A DNA stretch of 64,000 nt from a virus, in IMG/VR virus record IMGVR_UViG_3300009285_004753, positions 39,973-103,972 of that record; one strand, written 5' to 3'. A program made the position numbers and the translations under genes. Shown here piece after piece: positions 41,101-51,700 of the stretch (positions are counted from its first letter, which is position 1; each line of letters begins with the position of its first letter). A model generated the notes under the pieces. That model had not been told where the DNA came from. It made no database searches and saw only the letters and a program-made list of their open reading frames with translations.

Positions 41101-42971
41101 GCTGCCGCCTGGTTCAGTTCCTGCTGCCGGTCATGCGCTACGTCTACCAATCGATCGAACAGCGGCCCCACGAGGCGGGCACGGGACGCCAACGACACGA
41201 CCGCCTCCAAGTCAGTGGCCGATGTAAGCCGTCGCGTAGCAGCGAAGATCGGAGGGAGTGCGTCGCTCAGGACGCCCGCGTAGTACCGCATCGGCGAAAC
41301 CAACGGAAGTGGCGACAGTAGCAATTGCAGCGCTGCAACGGGCGGCAAACCACGCGACACTGCTGAAATTGCTGCCGGAGCATCTGGCACACGGAACCCA
41401 GCGCCAATCATGCGAACCAGAAGCGCGACGGCGCGGTATTGCTTCGCTGTCTCGGATGATTCAAGCGCGGTGATCGCTTCAGCCTCGGCGCGCTGAATCA
41501 GTGTAGCGAACCCGGATTGCATTGATGCGACAAGATCGTCCGCAACCGACCGATCCGATGCATCAGCCGGGATTGAAGTAGAACGGCCCTGCTGCAACCA
41601 AGTGGCAATAACAGACAGCACCCGGTCCTCGATGTCCTGGTCCAGATCCTTTTCTAGTAGACCAAGCGCCCGGTACAACTGACGGGCAGTAGTGATATAG
41701 CGTAATCGTGGGAACACGGTACCGCCGGGGTGTAACAACAAAGAGGGAGCGTCAAGCGCCGCTGCTTGACGGAGTCGATCGAACAGAGCGCTGGACGCCT
41801 TCCACACTGTCACAGCGTCAGCAAGAGCAGAAGGGAGGGACTGACTAGCCAGCGCCCCGGCGATAATACGAGACGCGAGTGAACCAGCTTGCGCGTCCGA
41901 CAGTACCCGCGACCATGCCAGCACACCTAGTTCGACAAGAGAGACGAACTCGGTGTGGGTAGCGTAACGCCACAGCACAGCGGCGAGTTCAGGATTATGG
42001 TTCCCTTCAAGCACAAGGCGACGTGCAATATTCAACCTCTCTGCCGTAACTGCCGCACCCCCGGATTTCGGGTCTATACCGATCCAGTCCAGCGCCGATC
42101 TAGCGGCAGTCCCGGTCATTTCCGGCAGTTCCTGTATCAGCGCTTCAATATTCAAGTACGTCTTACGCCGGAGGACGTTCGGTTCAAGCGTGACGACGTC
42201 AAATGCTTTGACGGAGAAGAATACGGCCTGCGTCGGCTCACTCGGATGGATGATACCAGCACCAAGGTCCACGACGCCTTCAACCCCGAGCAAAGTGCGA
42301 AAGATCCAGTTCCATTTGTTCGGGTTCCGCTTCGCCGCCATGCGGGTGATATTCCAGAGTCGTCCGCCGTAGCTCTTCTGCCGAGCTTGATTCGACCACT
42401 GATTGACGGCTGACTCCGGCGATAGGCTGCGATCGTCGGAGCTATCGTCGTCTTCACCTGCTAATTCGTCTGCTGCGAAATTCTGCTGCACGTAATCAAG
42501 CAGTACGGCACGGTACCTGTCGAAGTCGGTAGACGCTAGGGCCTGGATATCCGGGATAAAAGAAACACCGTGCTTCCGCCGCAGCACGGCAACGACCGGC
42601 CTGTCACTACCGTATGGTGTGTTAAGCCGCACTTGTCCGCCATATTCATCCCACACTTCGCGCAGCGGATAGGTATAGACGCCGTTGGGTGTGCCGAAAG
42701 TTGACTTCGGGTTGATACCGATACGGGTAGCCAGCGGCAGACTCGACTTCCGTTTCTGCATGAGGTCGGCCTGTGCTTTGATCAATTCGCGTTTAGTCGG
42801 TATGAATCCGGGACGCATTACAGGCGGCGGAACAGGCGTCAGATCGCGGAACGAGACGAAGATGTCCGGGTCGTCCTTGTACTGTCGAAGTGCATCGTAA
42901 ATCGTAGCGCGGGGACCGCTGTCGATTGAACGGCGTTCAGCCAGGGAACGGAACGTATTCCGCTCGTTCAT
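41097..42971 (-). CDS. Packaged-protein candidate, ART-like paralogue 2
   Basis: A 624-residue protein. N-terminus NTFRSLAE followed by RRSIDSG, shared with paralogue 3. Conserved block: IFVSFRD (37-43), GINPKSTFGTPNGVYTYP (85-102), TPYGSDRPVVAVLRR, GGRLWNITRMAAKRNPNKWN (202-221) and IHPSEPTQAVFFSV with Glu 245. An extra Pro-rich insert lies at about 44-82. The C-terminal 350 residues are Ala/Leu-rich helices. It overlaps paralogue 1 and the zinc-ribbon gene by 4 bases each, so all are translated together. Confidence 0.6.
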   Translation of the reverse strand: MNERNTFRSLAERRSIDSGPRATIYDALRQYKDDPDIFVSFRDLTPVPPPVMRPGFIPTKRELIKAQADLMQKRKSSLPLATRIGINPKSTFGTPNGVYTYPLREVWDEYGGQVRLNTPYGSDRPVVAVLRRKHGVSFIPDIQALASTDFDRYRAVLLDYVQQNFAADELAGEDDDSSDDRSLSPESAVNQWSNQARQKSYGGRLWNITRMAAKRNPNKWNWIFRTLLGVEGVVDLGAGIIHPSEPTQAVFFSVKAFDVVTLEPNVLRRKTYLNIEALIQELPEMTGTAARSALDWIGIDPKSGGAAVTAERLNIARRLVLEGNHNPELAAVLWRYATHTEFVSLVELGVLAWSRVLSDAQAGSLASRIIAGALASQSLPSALADAVTVWKASSALFDRLRQAAALDAPSLLLHPGGTVFPRLRYITTARQLYRALGLLEKDLDQDIEDRVLSVIATWLQQGRSTSIPADASDRSVADDLVASMQSGFATLIQRAEAEAITALESSETAKQYRAVALLVRMIGAGFRVPDAPAAISAVSRGLPPVAALQLLLSPLPLVSPMRYYAGVLSDALPPIFAATRRLTSATDLEAVVSLASRARLVGPLFDRLVDVAHDRQQELNQAAA

Positions 42972-43765
42972 TTCTGCGATTTCCGCAACAAGTCCATCAT
43001 CGACGGCTCTTGCTCTTTTCCGTTGCGCTGTTTATCCAATACGTCCGTCACACCCTGTGCCGGGTCGTCCGCCCCCCCATGTTGCGCGTTCCAACGGGCG
43101 AGCCTGCGGTAGAACGCCTTACCCGCGGCCGACTTCGTCCACTTCTCTACACCGGACCTGTACTGCTCCCGCTTCAGCCTGTGCGCTTTCTTAGCAGCGG
43201 CGGACAGTGTCGGATCAGGTAATCCCTTTCGATCGCGGTCGCGTTGTACCAGCCCAACACTTTCAGCGACGGGGTCTAGGTCGATCTCCGGACCTTGGAT
43301 GCCCTGCGATATTTCGACGATGTACATCCGCATCGCCCTGCTGGCAACACCAGGGTTCGTGGGGCCTGCGATGGAGAGTACCAGTCCGGGGCCAGTATAC
43401 TCGGGTAGTCTGTCGGGGGCCTGTGCCAACCACATCTTCGCCCCCTGCGCCACCTGCACGTAAGCCAGTCCGTCCTTGTGCTTCACCTGCAACGTGCACT
43501 CTCCCTCAGCCGGCAGTACACCGGTCAGGACACCAGAGAGAAAAACCTTGTACAGGTTTCGCACACCGGTGATCTTCGGCAGCTTCCTTTCGGACGCGCC
43601 TTCACACAACATGCGGTTGATGTCACAGTGCTCCACGATGTTCTGCCGCTTTACCCGTTGCCGATGCCCGAGCGGGCAGACGATGTCGTACTCTGACCCG
43701 TCTTGCTTCCAGTTGATCCTGCGAGCAGCAGTACCGCAGGTCGAGCATGTCAGTGGGCCGGTCAT
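42968..43765 (-). CDS. Zinc-ribbon protein with basic C-terminus, 265 aa
   Basis: Not recognised. An N-terminal CSTCGT (C7, C10) with CPLGH (C30, H34) suggests a small zinc ribbon. A beta-rich middle part (KVFLSGVLTGVLP, CTLQVKHKDGLAYVQV) comes before a highly basic helical C-terminus (about 190-265). There is no targeting peptide at the N-terminus. Embedded in the ART-like block and coupled by ATGA overlaps on both sides. Confidence 0.65.
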   Translation of the reverse strand: MTGPLTCSTCGTAARRINWKQDGSEYDIVCPLGHRQRVKRQNIVEHCDINRMLCEGASERKLPKITGVRNLYKVFLSGVLTGVLPAEGECTLQVKHKDGLAYVQVAQGAKMWLAQAPDRLPEYTGPGLVLSIAGPTNPGVASRAMRMYIVEISQGIQGPEIDLDPVAESVGLVQRDRDRKGLPDPTLSAAAKKAHRLKREQYRSGVEKWTKSAAGKAFYRRLARWNAQHGGADDPAQGVTDVLDKQRNGKEQEPSMMDLLRKSQK

Positions 43766-44475
43766 GCTTGCGGCGCCACAGGGGCTATGACAGGGGCGTT
43801 TACCGCCGGCGGCAGAGCAGTAGGAGCGCCGGCGGAATCAGACGGGACCGGCTTACGCTGCTCTGCGTTACTGAGTTCAGCTTCTACTTCGCTCCAAGCG
43901 CGCTCATAGTCGGAAGGCATCACCGCCCCCCCCCTACCAAGTCGATACTCCGTTGCACGGCGGAACATGTCACCGATTTCACTCACATCCAAACCGTATT
44001 GCCTTTTCGCCGCTGCAATCCGCGTTTTGAACTTCGCCCGCTGAATTCTGTCATTGATCCAGAGCAAACCCGCCCCGAGTCCGACACCGGTACCCAACGC
44101 AACGAGCGGTGCCGCCGTCAGCCCGGTAGCGAGTGCAACAGCACCGGCAGCACCCAAGCCCCCGGCGACACCTGCTGCGGTTACCTCATTGAGACCAGCT
44201 ACCAGCGCGTCAGCGTCTGCTCCCTGCAACACGCGTTCAATCAGTCCCTGCGCCGTCCGCTGGTACCGCGTTTCCGCCGACTCTTCTTTCTTCAGCCCAA
44301 GCCGCTGCTGGACGATACCAGTCACGTAACTCCATGCCTGGTCGTCGAACTCGCTCTCTTTCTTGCCGAACTTCTCGGCAGCAGCCATCTTGGCTTCCTT
44401 CCAGTACTGTTCGACGTTCTTGACCGGCTGCCCGGACTTGCGTGCGAGCGCGTACGACATTCCTGTAGGCATCAT
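43762..44475 (-). CDS. Membrane-active protein with glycine-rich hydrophobic hairpin, 237 aa
   Basis: Residues about 95-135 form a long Gly/Ala/Leu hydrophobic stretch with a central Pro, enough for two membrane passes. The flanks are helical and charged, and the tail is Pro/Ala-rich. Located with the ART-like genes and right after a 57-residue membrane protein, it could help effector proteins cross the host membrane, but this is inference. A GxGxGxG pattern occurs inside the hydrophobic segment. Confidence 0.65.
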   Translation of the reverse strand: MMPTGMSYALARKSGQPVKNVEQYWKEAKMAAAEKFGKKESEFDDQAWSYVTGIVQQRLGLKKEESAETRYQRTAQGLIERVLQGADADALVAGLNEVTAAGVAGGLGAAGAVALATGLTAAPLVALGTGVGLGAGLLWINDRIQRAKFKTRIAAAKRQYGLDVSEIGDMFRRATEYRLGRGGAVMPSDYERAWSEVEAELSNAEQRKPVPSDSAGAPTALPPAVNAPVIAPVAPQA

Positions 44476-44645
44476 CCACCTCCTGATTTTTTCACGATCC
44501 GGTCAACGAACGACTGTCCGCTGAAATACACCGACACAATCCCGCCGAGCGTGTAGAGCGCAGCATCGGAAGCGTCAAACATCGACATCCCGGCAACAGC
44601 GGTGATCGCTACAACAGCGACGAGGAATTTGCGGAGTCCGATCAT
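44472..44645 (-). CDS. Small two-segment membrane protein, 57 aa
   Basis: A short gene whose start overlaps the ART gene's stop (ATGA, 44645-44642) and whose stop overlaps the next start (ATGA, 44475-44472). The protein begins MIGLRKFLVAVVAITAVAGM, a hydrophobic segment behind a basic start. A second moderately hydrophobic stretch follows (about 30-43), then a basic C-terminus VDRIVKKSGGG. The final codons double as the next gene's Shine-Dalgarno (AGGAGG). It could be a holin-like or injection-channel component. Confidence 0.75.
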   Translation of the reverse strand: MIGLRKFLVAVVAITAVAGMSMFDASDAALYTLGGIVSVYFSGQSFVDRIVKKSGGG

Positions 44646-45361
44646 ACCGTACCTCGATCCGCGGGCTTCCAGTCTACCCGCTGCGCTATCTCGAAGAAAT
44701 TGGACCCATCGCGCTTGAACTGCGGCGCCTTTGACCAGTCAACCAACCACACTTCAGTTGGGCGCACCGTACCCTCGTTAGCAACGTGCATACCGAGGTC
44801 CAACAGTTCACGCTTCTGTGTCTGCGACATCTTGCGAAGCATCTGTTTACCCGCCACTGCAAAATACGAGTACTCCCCGTCCTCTGCTTTCTCCCATGCG
44901 CGCGGTGAAACCACCTTCCGGCCCCAGTTGTAGACCCAGTCAGGTACTTGGGTCTGATCCATCTTATACCCGAACTGCGCTTTCATTTCAGGCGTAACCG
45001 TCCGGGTGTGGATCAGTTCGCCGACTTGGTCTTCGTCAGGCTGGATGTCAGTGAGTTCGGTACCGGGCACCACGAACACGTAACCTCGCCCGGTGTAAGC
45101 AGTGTTCGGCACACCGGCATAGTTACCGCCTAACGCGTATATCAGAGCGTACCCGATATCGGGCGTCAAGTACGTCCGACCGACAACAGGGTCCAGTCGG
45201 CCGCGCCCCTGTACCGCTGCTCCGGGACGAATCTCTCCCGCCTGCATGATGGCAGCGCCCCGCTCCTTCGTCGTACCGTGGTAATAGGAACGAGAGAGTT
45301 CAGACGTCGTCGCAGCAGCAAACTCTACCAACGACCGGAAGCGGGTAAGCGCCGTATCCAT
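44642..45361 (-). CDS. ADP-ribosyltransferase-like protein with targeting peptide, 239 aa
   Basis: Start at 45361 (TGATG junction) gives the N-terminus MDTALTRFRSLVE, a probable capsid-targeting peptide ending at a protease site. The following domain has the H-Y-E layout of PARP/Tpt1-type ART folds: YYHGTTKERGAAIMQAG (His 28), GRTYLTPDIGYALIYA (Tyr 64 or 71) and DEDQVGEL (Glu 115). The C-terminus has TEVWLVDWSKA. Known ARTs transfer ADP-ribose from NAD to protein or RNA; here the target is unknown. Motif-based, moderately confident. Confidence 0.65.
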   Translation of the reverse strand: MDTALTRFRSLVEFAAATTSELSRSYYHGTTKERGAAIMQAGEIRPGAAVQGRGRLDPVVGRTYLTPDIGYALIYALGGNYAGVPNTAYTGRGYVFVVPGTELTDIQPDEDQVGELIHTRTVTPEMKAQFGYKMDQTQVPDWVYNWGRKVVSPRAWEKAEDGEYSYFAVAGKQMLRKMSQTQKRELLDLGMHVANEGTVRPTEVWLVDWSKAPQFKRDGSNFFEIAQRVDWKPADRGTV

Positions 45362-46839
45362 CAGTACAACCGCCCCAAGCCCCGGTACTTTACGCCGCCG
45401 GGCTGCCGGTTCCCGACCTGTTTCCGGTACTGCGCGTAGTTGGCTTCGACCCAAGACATGACCTTCTTCAGATCCCCCCGGACAAACTCCTTGTTCGTCC
45501 CCGGCTGTGCGACGTAGAACTCCAGCCCGTCGTTAGACTGAAGGTACACAAGATCGCGGGCTGTCTCGCCCCACACGATCACTTGGTTTTCTTCATCCCC
45601 CCAGTGATGAACTTGTGCTCCGGAAGCGCGGAACATGATCGCTTCCTTCCCATACTGCGCTTTGCCGCTACGAACCCGCCCGAATCGAAGCGCATCGCCC
45701 GGCGTAAACGCGAAATTGTATCCCCCGTGCTTTAGTTCCCGGTCCGAAAAGTACGTCGTCAGTCCGAGCCGAGCAAGGTCGCCCATTCCACGCGTAAATC
45801 CCTCACCGGCGATATTGCCTGCCGCGTCTGAGAAATGAACGAGCCACTGATTCTTGACGATCTGCTCGAAAGACATGTGCGCCCAGGTAGGGACATTTGC
45901 AGGGTCAGAGCCGGACAAGAGGCGAGAAGCGAAATCCTCCAGGTTCACGCCTGGCCAGTCATCGGGAGTGAACGGGAGCATCCTTTCAGCGTACTGCTCC
46001 ATCTCACTGCCGTCACCGATCCCCTTCTCCGCCAGGGCGTCCGGGTTCACTCCCTCAATGTAGTCGAACGCTTCATATGGGAACCGCTCCATCAGTTCTG
46101 TCATCTTCTCTTTGTCCGACATCGTGAGGTACTTGCGGAGATACACGATATCGTTCGCCACAAACTCGTCGAGTGTCTGTCCGGCCAAACGGCGGAACTC
46201 GGTTTGTTCGTCAGCCTCAATCTTCTGGTGGTCGAAGTAGTCGTCACCTGTTCCCGGCTTATGCTCCTTTGACCAGACGTCCCAGTGCTTGTCGCAGAAC
46301 CGAACGAATGCAGCGCCCTCGGCCCACTTCGCCTTGTGTGTTGCCGGTGCCGTGCACCCGCGCTTCATACACTTCCCGCCCGCGGTGTCAAATTCCTGTT
46401 TTGGTTTCGGCGCTTCACTCACGGTGGGCGTCCCGTAGGCCCGCGTCCGTTCTCGCGGTTCCTCGATGTGTCGCAGTACCAGAGCGACCACGGCATCCGC
46501 GAGCTTGCCTGTCGCCAGCGAGTGTACTGTCACGGTGTCTACTGTCGATGTCTTCCGCCCCGATGTTACGAAATCCAGTTCCGCCGAGTCCTGATACGGG
46601 TACAGCATCACAACGGTTCCGTGCTTGTCCGTTTCGGCCGGGCGCACAATGCGGATCTCTGCAACAGCAGGTACGCCCGCCTGGTAGATCTGTAACCGCG
46701 GTCGGATCTCGAAACGCAACCACACCGGAGCACGAGCATTGAGCTGCTGTTGCAGGTCATCGAAATACGCCCGTTCCTCGTTCCCCAACTGGACAGCCTC
46801 GGCGAGACCCGTGAACCGAGTAACGGCTTCGTCTGTCAT
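45361..46839 (-). CDS. ART-like protein with zinc finger and targeting peptide, 492 aa
   Basis: N-terminus MTDEAVTRFTGLAE followed by A: a probable targeting peptide with cleavage site. Residues 157-185 hold a Cys3His zinc site (C157, C162, C182, H185). The C-terminal domain (about 325-435) has ART motifs: QWLVHFSDAAG (His 335), GGYNFAFTPGDAL (Tyr 374) and HHWGDEENQVIVW (Glu 416/417). The first half is alpha/beta of unknown type. Coupled to both neighbours by overlapping start/stop codons. Proposed as an injected effector modifying host factors. Confidence 0.65.
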   Translation of the reverse strand: MTDEAVTRFTGLAEAVQLGNEERAYFDDLQQQLNARAPVWLRFEIRPRLQIYQAGVPAVAEIRIVRPAETDKHGTVVMLYPYQDSAELDFVTSGRKTSTVDTVTVHSLATGKLADAVVALVLRHIEEPRERTRAYGTPTVSEAPKPKQEFDTAGGKCMKRGCTAPATHKAKWAEGAAFVRFCDKHWDVWSKEHKPGTGDDYFDHQKIEADEQTEFRRLAGQTLDEFVANDIVYLRKYLTMSDKEKMTELMERFPYEAFDYIEGVNPDALAEKGIGDGSEMEQYAERMLPFTPDDWPGVNLEDFASRLLSGSDPANVPTWAHMSFEQIVKNQWLVHFSDAAGNIAGEGFTRGMGDLARLGLTTYFSDRELKHGGYNFAFTPGDALRFGRVRSGKAQYGKEAIMFRASGAQVHHWGDEENQVIVWGETARDLVYLQSNDGLEFYVAQPGTNKEFVRGDLKKVMSWVEANYAQYRKQVGNRQPGGVKYRGLGRLY

Positions 46840-47243
46840 GCAACTACCTTGATCCTTGCCGCCGGAATGGTATCACGGACAACAGGATGCACGTACTCAC
46901 CACCCACACCAACCGTCGTGAGTCCGGCGACGTCCAGTTCCAGTACATCGCCGTTCGGTGCGTAATCACGTTTGTACTCCAGCGCCGCTGACAGCGTGGC
47001 GTGACAGTGAATCTCCCTGCCATCGGTACCCAGCAGAATGTTCCACGCCCGGTCAGAGTAGTATTCAGCATACCGCTCTTCCCACGCCGCTTTCGCGTCT
47101 TCGCTGGTAATCTCTCCGGATTGCACCCGGTCCAGCAGCGGACGCAGATCCTTACCGTCCCACGGCCCCGCCGTCACGTGATACACTGTTGTTGCCTCCT
47201 CCATCTCTACAAGTCGCATGAATATGCGGGTAGCAGAGTCCAT
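46836..47243 (-). CDS. Small ART-like protein with targeting peptide, 135 aa
   Basis: Start at 47243 has GAGGTAGG upstream. The N-terminus MDSATRIFMRLVE matches the targeting peptides of its neighbours. The rest contains TTVYHVTAG (His 22), a helix with CHATLSAALEY, and a late GGEYVHPVVRDTIPAARIKVV strand pair (Glu 116), giving a minimal H-x-E ART layout. It is small for an ART, so it may be degenerate or a compact member. Confidence 0.55.
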   Translation of the reverse strand: MDSATRIFMRLVEMEEATTVYHVTAGPWDGKDLRPLLDRVQSGEITSEDAKAAWEERYAEYYSDRAWNILLGTDGREIHCHATLSAALEYKRDYAPNGDVLELDVAGLTTVGVGGEYVHPVVRDTIPAARIKVVA

Positions 47244-47247
47244 GCAC

Positions 47248-48744
47248 CTACCTCGGTTTAGCGGGAGCGCCGATCGAAAAGTAGTAGGGAGATTCCTGAT
47301 CCCAGTACTGACTCTCGACTTCGTATTCCTTCCCACCGATCACGATTACTGCCCGAAGCGAGCCGCCCCGCTGTTCAAGCCCGAGGCGTGACGCTTCTGC
47401 CGACGGGATGAAGTACGTCAGACCGTCATGGTGCGTCGCGTTGGTCTGCCCTTTGTCGGTAATGAACAGTGCAGCTTTCGGCGGAGTTGCCGGCAGACCG
47501 CCCGCCGCCTTCCGGATCGCTTCCGTCAACGCGTCTTTCGGCGACATACCGGACGCCATGAGTCTGCGGACTGTGCTGTCTACGCCAGCCTGCTCGGTAA
47601 TGGGAGCGGGCTGCTCCACCAGACGGACAGTACACTTCGTCGGAGACCTGCGCGTCCATTCACGCACAGCCGCCTGCTCCGTGAACGCTCTTGTGTACAG
47701 TGTTGTTTCGGTGCCTTCAGAGATCGAGTAACCCGTCGTCTGGTACTGCTTCGACTCAGCAGCCGGCAGCGGTTCCGACGGCTGTTCCGCTGTTGTTGCG
47801 GGTACCTGTACAGGGTCAGCAGCAGCATCCCGTTCGCCGACAACAAGCCAGTCCCCCCGCGCCGAAGTGAAATGGAAATACGCCCTGTAACCGTCAGTGC
47901 CCGCCTGCACACCTGTGACAGCCCCCTGTGCCAGTACGTCCCGCAAGTTGGTGGTATTAATGTGCTGGCTTATCCCAGTACAGTCGCCGACTTCAGCGAG
48001 GAAGTTACCCTTGTATGCGGTGGAGTGGATGGACAATCCACCGTTCGACCAAACGGTGACAGTATCGCCGCCATACCGCGCCCACACGGGAATCTGAGCG
48101 TTCGCTTCGGCAGGCCACAGCTTCCAGGTCTCCCACGCCGGCATTGACACGCCGACCTTTGTCGCTGCCGCAAGAACGTCCGTCGGGTGCCATATCTTGT
48201 GCCCGTCGGTATACCCGCCGTCCATCTCCTGCGCCTTGTCTACCAGCGTGTCTTCGCGGTTTCCGCCGGTTTCAGCCTTCATCATGGCGTACACACCAGG
48301 CCCCGCTGCTTTTGCCGCCCTCAGCAGACTGTCCCACTTACGGACGGTATCAACTTCACCTATTCTAGCAGCCGGCAGCAATTCCTGCACGGTACCGTGT
48401 GTCGCATATTCCTGCAACCACGCCCGCAACTGCGTCTCGTCGGCGGCATCGAGCTTGTCCCGTTCAAGCGACGAGTATTCGTGTGTAGTCGGATTGAAGA
48501 CGGTCAGCCCGAGTTTCAGTGTCGCCTTCAGCCCGTTGCGCATGAACATGACGGGATCTGTGGTAAGCGGGAGCTTACCGGCGAGGAAGTCCTTCGCTGT
48601 CTTGCGGGAAAGCCGCGTTTCGTTGATGCTCCGAAGTTTGAGCGGGCACTTGTGCTGCCGTCCAGCAGGTGGGATTGCCGTCAGTTGCACGGGCACGCCC
48701 TCGACCAACTGCTTGAATCTTGTCTTCACGTCCGTCGCATCCAT
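47248..48744 (-). CDS. Possible nested gene: in-frame internal start within the giant gene, 498 aa
   Basis: Inside the giant frame an ATG at 48744 is preceded by AGGAG with a 6-base spacer (48755-48751), better than the site for the full-length protein. The resulting product begins MDATDVKTRFKQLVEG, the same kind of targeting peptide as separate genes nearby. Its C-terminal region includes TGYSISEGTE and a final beta domain ending SPYYFSIG. It may be made in addition to the long form, or the giant gene may be an in-frame fusion of once separate genes. Confidence 0.45.
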   Translation of the reverse strand: MDATDVKTRFKQLVEGVPVQLTAIPPAGRQHKCPLKLRSINETRLSRKTAKDFLAGKLPLTTDPVMFMRNGLKATLKLGLTVFNPTTHEYSSLERDKLDAADETQLRAWLQEYATHGTVQELLPAARIGEVDTVRKWDSLLRAAKAAGPGVYAMMKAETGGNREDTLVDKAQEMDGGYTDGHKIWHPTDVLAAATKVGVSMPAWETWKLWPAEANAQIPVWARYGGDTVTVWSNGGLSIHSTAYKGNFLAEVGDCTGISQHINTTNLRDVLAQGAVTGVQAGTDGYRAYFHFTSARGDWLVVGERDAAADPVQVPATTAEQPSEPLPAAESKQYQTTGYSISEGTETTLYTRAFTEQAAVREWTRRSPTKCTVRLVEQPAPITEQAGVDSTVRRLMASGMSPKDALTEAIRKAAGGLPATPPKAALFITDKGQTNATHHDGLTYFIPSAEASRLGLEQRGGSLRAVIVIGGKEYEVESQYWDQESPYYFSIGAPAKPR

Positions 48745-51700
48745 GGCACTCTCCTGTCGAATGTTATCCCGCAGCCCTTCTTCCAGCCCGACCCACCGCT
48801 GCCTCATCGCGACCGCTGCCGTGTCTACCTGATCACGGACGTCCCGCTCGAATGCCTCGGCGTCTTTCTCCGACTTGAAGTGAAACACCGTCTCGGGCCT
48901 GTCGATGTTGTACTGCCCACGGACGATCTTGTAGGCCCGCTGCGCCTGCCCGCCGTGTGCTACCGCAACTTTGTCGATGATCCCGCTGTACTGATCGTCA
49001 GCGTTTACACTGACGTTCCAGTGTTCGTCAGATTGACGGACGCCCTCAGACGCCGCGGGCTGCTGCAGGCTATCAGTAGCGCGACGGCCATACTTCGGCG
49101 GCTGCACGTCAAGGCGGTCACGAATCGCCCGTCGAATCGCCGTTCCGCCCGTCCCGCCGATCGTGACGTACAGGTGCAACTCAGGTATCAAGCCGGTCTG
49201 GTTCCGCCAGTCCTTCGGCGACAGCCATGCACGCACACCGCTGACACGACCCTCCGGCGTAGACAGACCCCGCAACTTGTACCACAGGTCAAGCTCTGTC
49301 TGCTCCACACGAAGAGGGAGGCCCCGCACGGCATCGTCGTCCTGATCATCGCTTCGACGGAGAGAAGCCACCGAAGACCGCACGAACACCCCGAGACCGG
49401 CGGACACCAGGTCACGCGATATCAGAGAGTCCAGCACGGTAAACCCCCGTTCCTGCAGCTTCTCGGAAACAACAGGAGCGAACGTGCTGATCCAGTGCTT
49501 CAGCCGGGGATCAGCATCGGTAACCCCGCGACCGAGATGGCTGTTCAGCACGTCGCCGACAACAGCCTCATTCAGCCGCAAACGACGGACAACCCGCTGA
49601 GCGAACGTAGCTTCCCGGAGCACTACACCCCGGCTCTGAATGTAACTGCGAGCGGCGTCGGCAAGCGCTGCGTTCATCTTGCCCGCCCCGACATTAGCCC
49701 ATTCTTCCAATTCACTTTTCAGGAACCGCTCTAACGGCTTCAGGTCTTTCGTGTCGGCGAAGAATCTATCCCACCGCCCGTCCCAGATACCAGCACCCTC
49801 CCCGTTCAGTGTCAGCAGCACGTCCACCGGCGCGTCTTCGCGCATCATAACGTCTACGTCGAAGCCGTCTGCGAACTTGTGCCCCTGCTGCACCCAGGCG
49901 TTCAATGCCGTCTTGACCGCCAGCTTGAACTGCTTCCACACAGCGATCGCGTCTGGTGTTGCGACCGGCGGATTGTTGCGTGTAACCGCCGCGGTACCAC
50001 GTTCCGGGTACGGGTATTCCTGTAACTCGCTTTCAACATCACTGACCATAAACCACGACACGGCATCTTCGTCTGTGACTTCCTCGTTGATGGAGCGCCC
50101 ACGGGCCAACGTCGCACTCTCGTAGTACCCACCGGTATCCAGGTTCACCCACGATACGTTGCCGCGCTCATTGACGAACGCTACGTCGGGATAGAAGTTC
50201 TCCTTCTTCATCCACGCCTTAATCCCGGCAATTGTTTCGTCCCACTCGTCCCACTGCCCGAACGATTTACCAGCGTAACCAGCGATGTACGCCGACTTGC
50301 CGCGACCGATGTCGCTGATGATGATGTCAGTTTCCTGGTCGGGTTCACGGTTCTCGTTGCTGCCGAAACCTGCGGTAGGGTCAGCACCGGTATCCGTTGC
50401 CCCATCAACCGGGTCCATCGGTGGAGGAGCGGCTTCGCTGGTAGCTGCCGAAGCTGGCCGCAGGTTCACCTCGTTATGGTACTTGCTCTCGGTTTTCCCG
50501 CCCGGCCATTTCTCCCGCACCTTGTATTTCCAGCCGCCGTACTTCTCCCCCTCATAGCCGCCGATCGAGACAATCGATCCGGACATGACACTGTGTGACG
50601 ACGTACCGAATGTCCCGATGTCCCACTCTACAGCGTCCCCATACTTGAACTTGGGTTCCGGGTCGTTGGTACCCTGGTATCCCTCGCCCAACGCTGCACC
50701 ATTCTTGCTCCCTGCCCACTTACCCGTACCGACGCCACTCCGCATTGTAGCGACAACGTACAGGCCCGGAACACGACGAAGATCCCGGACTACAGCATCG
50801 GCCTTATCGTCAGCCACAGCGATAATCGTCGGTTCACCGTCAAGTGAAGACAATCCCCATTTCTCCGGCTGCGTGACAAACTGGAATTCGGTGCCCGGCG
50901 CGAGCGAAGCAACGGCCTGCGACGCACCACGATACGCCCTCTCCACCCTGCTATAATCGGCGTGTCGCGCCAGATAAGCGATTACCGTCATTCCGGGATA
51001 CGCGATCTCTGCGTTCTCGTTCTTGATCTCCCCCGACCGGATCTGCGCCAGGGTGTCCTGCACATACTCCTCGTCAGCTTCGCGGACGTCCACATACGGT
51101 TGACCGTTGAAGACGTAAAGGTCAGCGTACAGACTGCCGGTCCACCTGCTCGGGTCGGTATGCACATCGTGGTCGAACAAGTACTCGGTTCCCTTGTAGC
51201 GGTAGAAATACGTATCACCGTCAAGATGCAGTGCCGCCTTGTCGAACGGAACCAGCGCGACAAACTGCTGCTCCGGACTAACGGTGGGGGCCTCCATCAG
51301 ACGGCGAAGAACGTGCTTCGGATCGACAGACTCGTTCGCCCGCCCGAACGGTAACTCTCCTTGTCCGGGAGCTTCACCCGCGGCGTTGCTGACGCGCGCC
51401 TGATCGAGTACGGCCTGCACGGCGGAACGCAGAGAGTTGAACTCCTGTTGCAACAATACCTCTTGCTGTTCACCGGGCTTCCACACCCACTCGATCTTGA
51501 CCTGGCGTTGTTTGTCTTTCGGCTGAAGCGTCACAGGATCTGCGGCAGTAATCGGCCCACCGAATCCGATCGTGAACGTCAACACCGCCGGACCGCGGGT
51601 AAACTGAATCCAGCCCGTGCCCTTATCGGCGCTCACACTATTCTGGTGAAAGCCCGCAGCGCGCAAGTCTGCCCCGATCTGGATAGCGACGCTATTGAGT

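Noticed and set aside
48187-49734. 515-codon plus-strand frame
   Set aside because: Antisense to the giant gene; Arg/Pro/Leu/Cys-rich composition typical of a reverse-frame shadow in GC-rich DNA.
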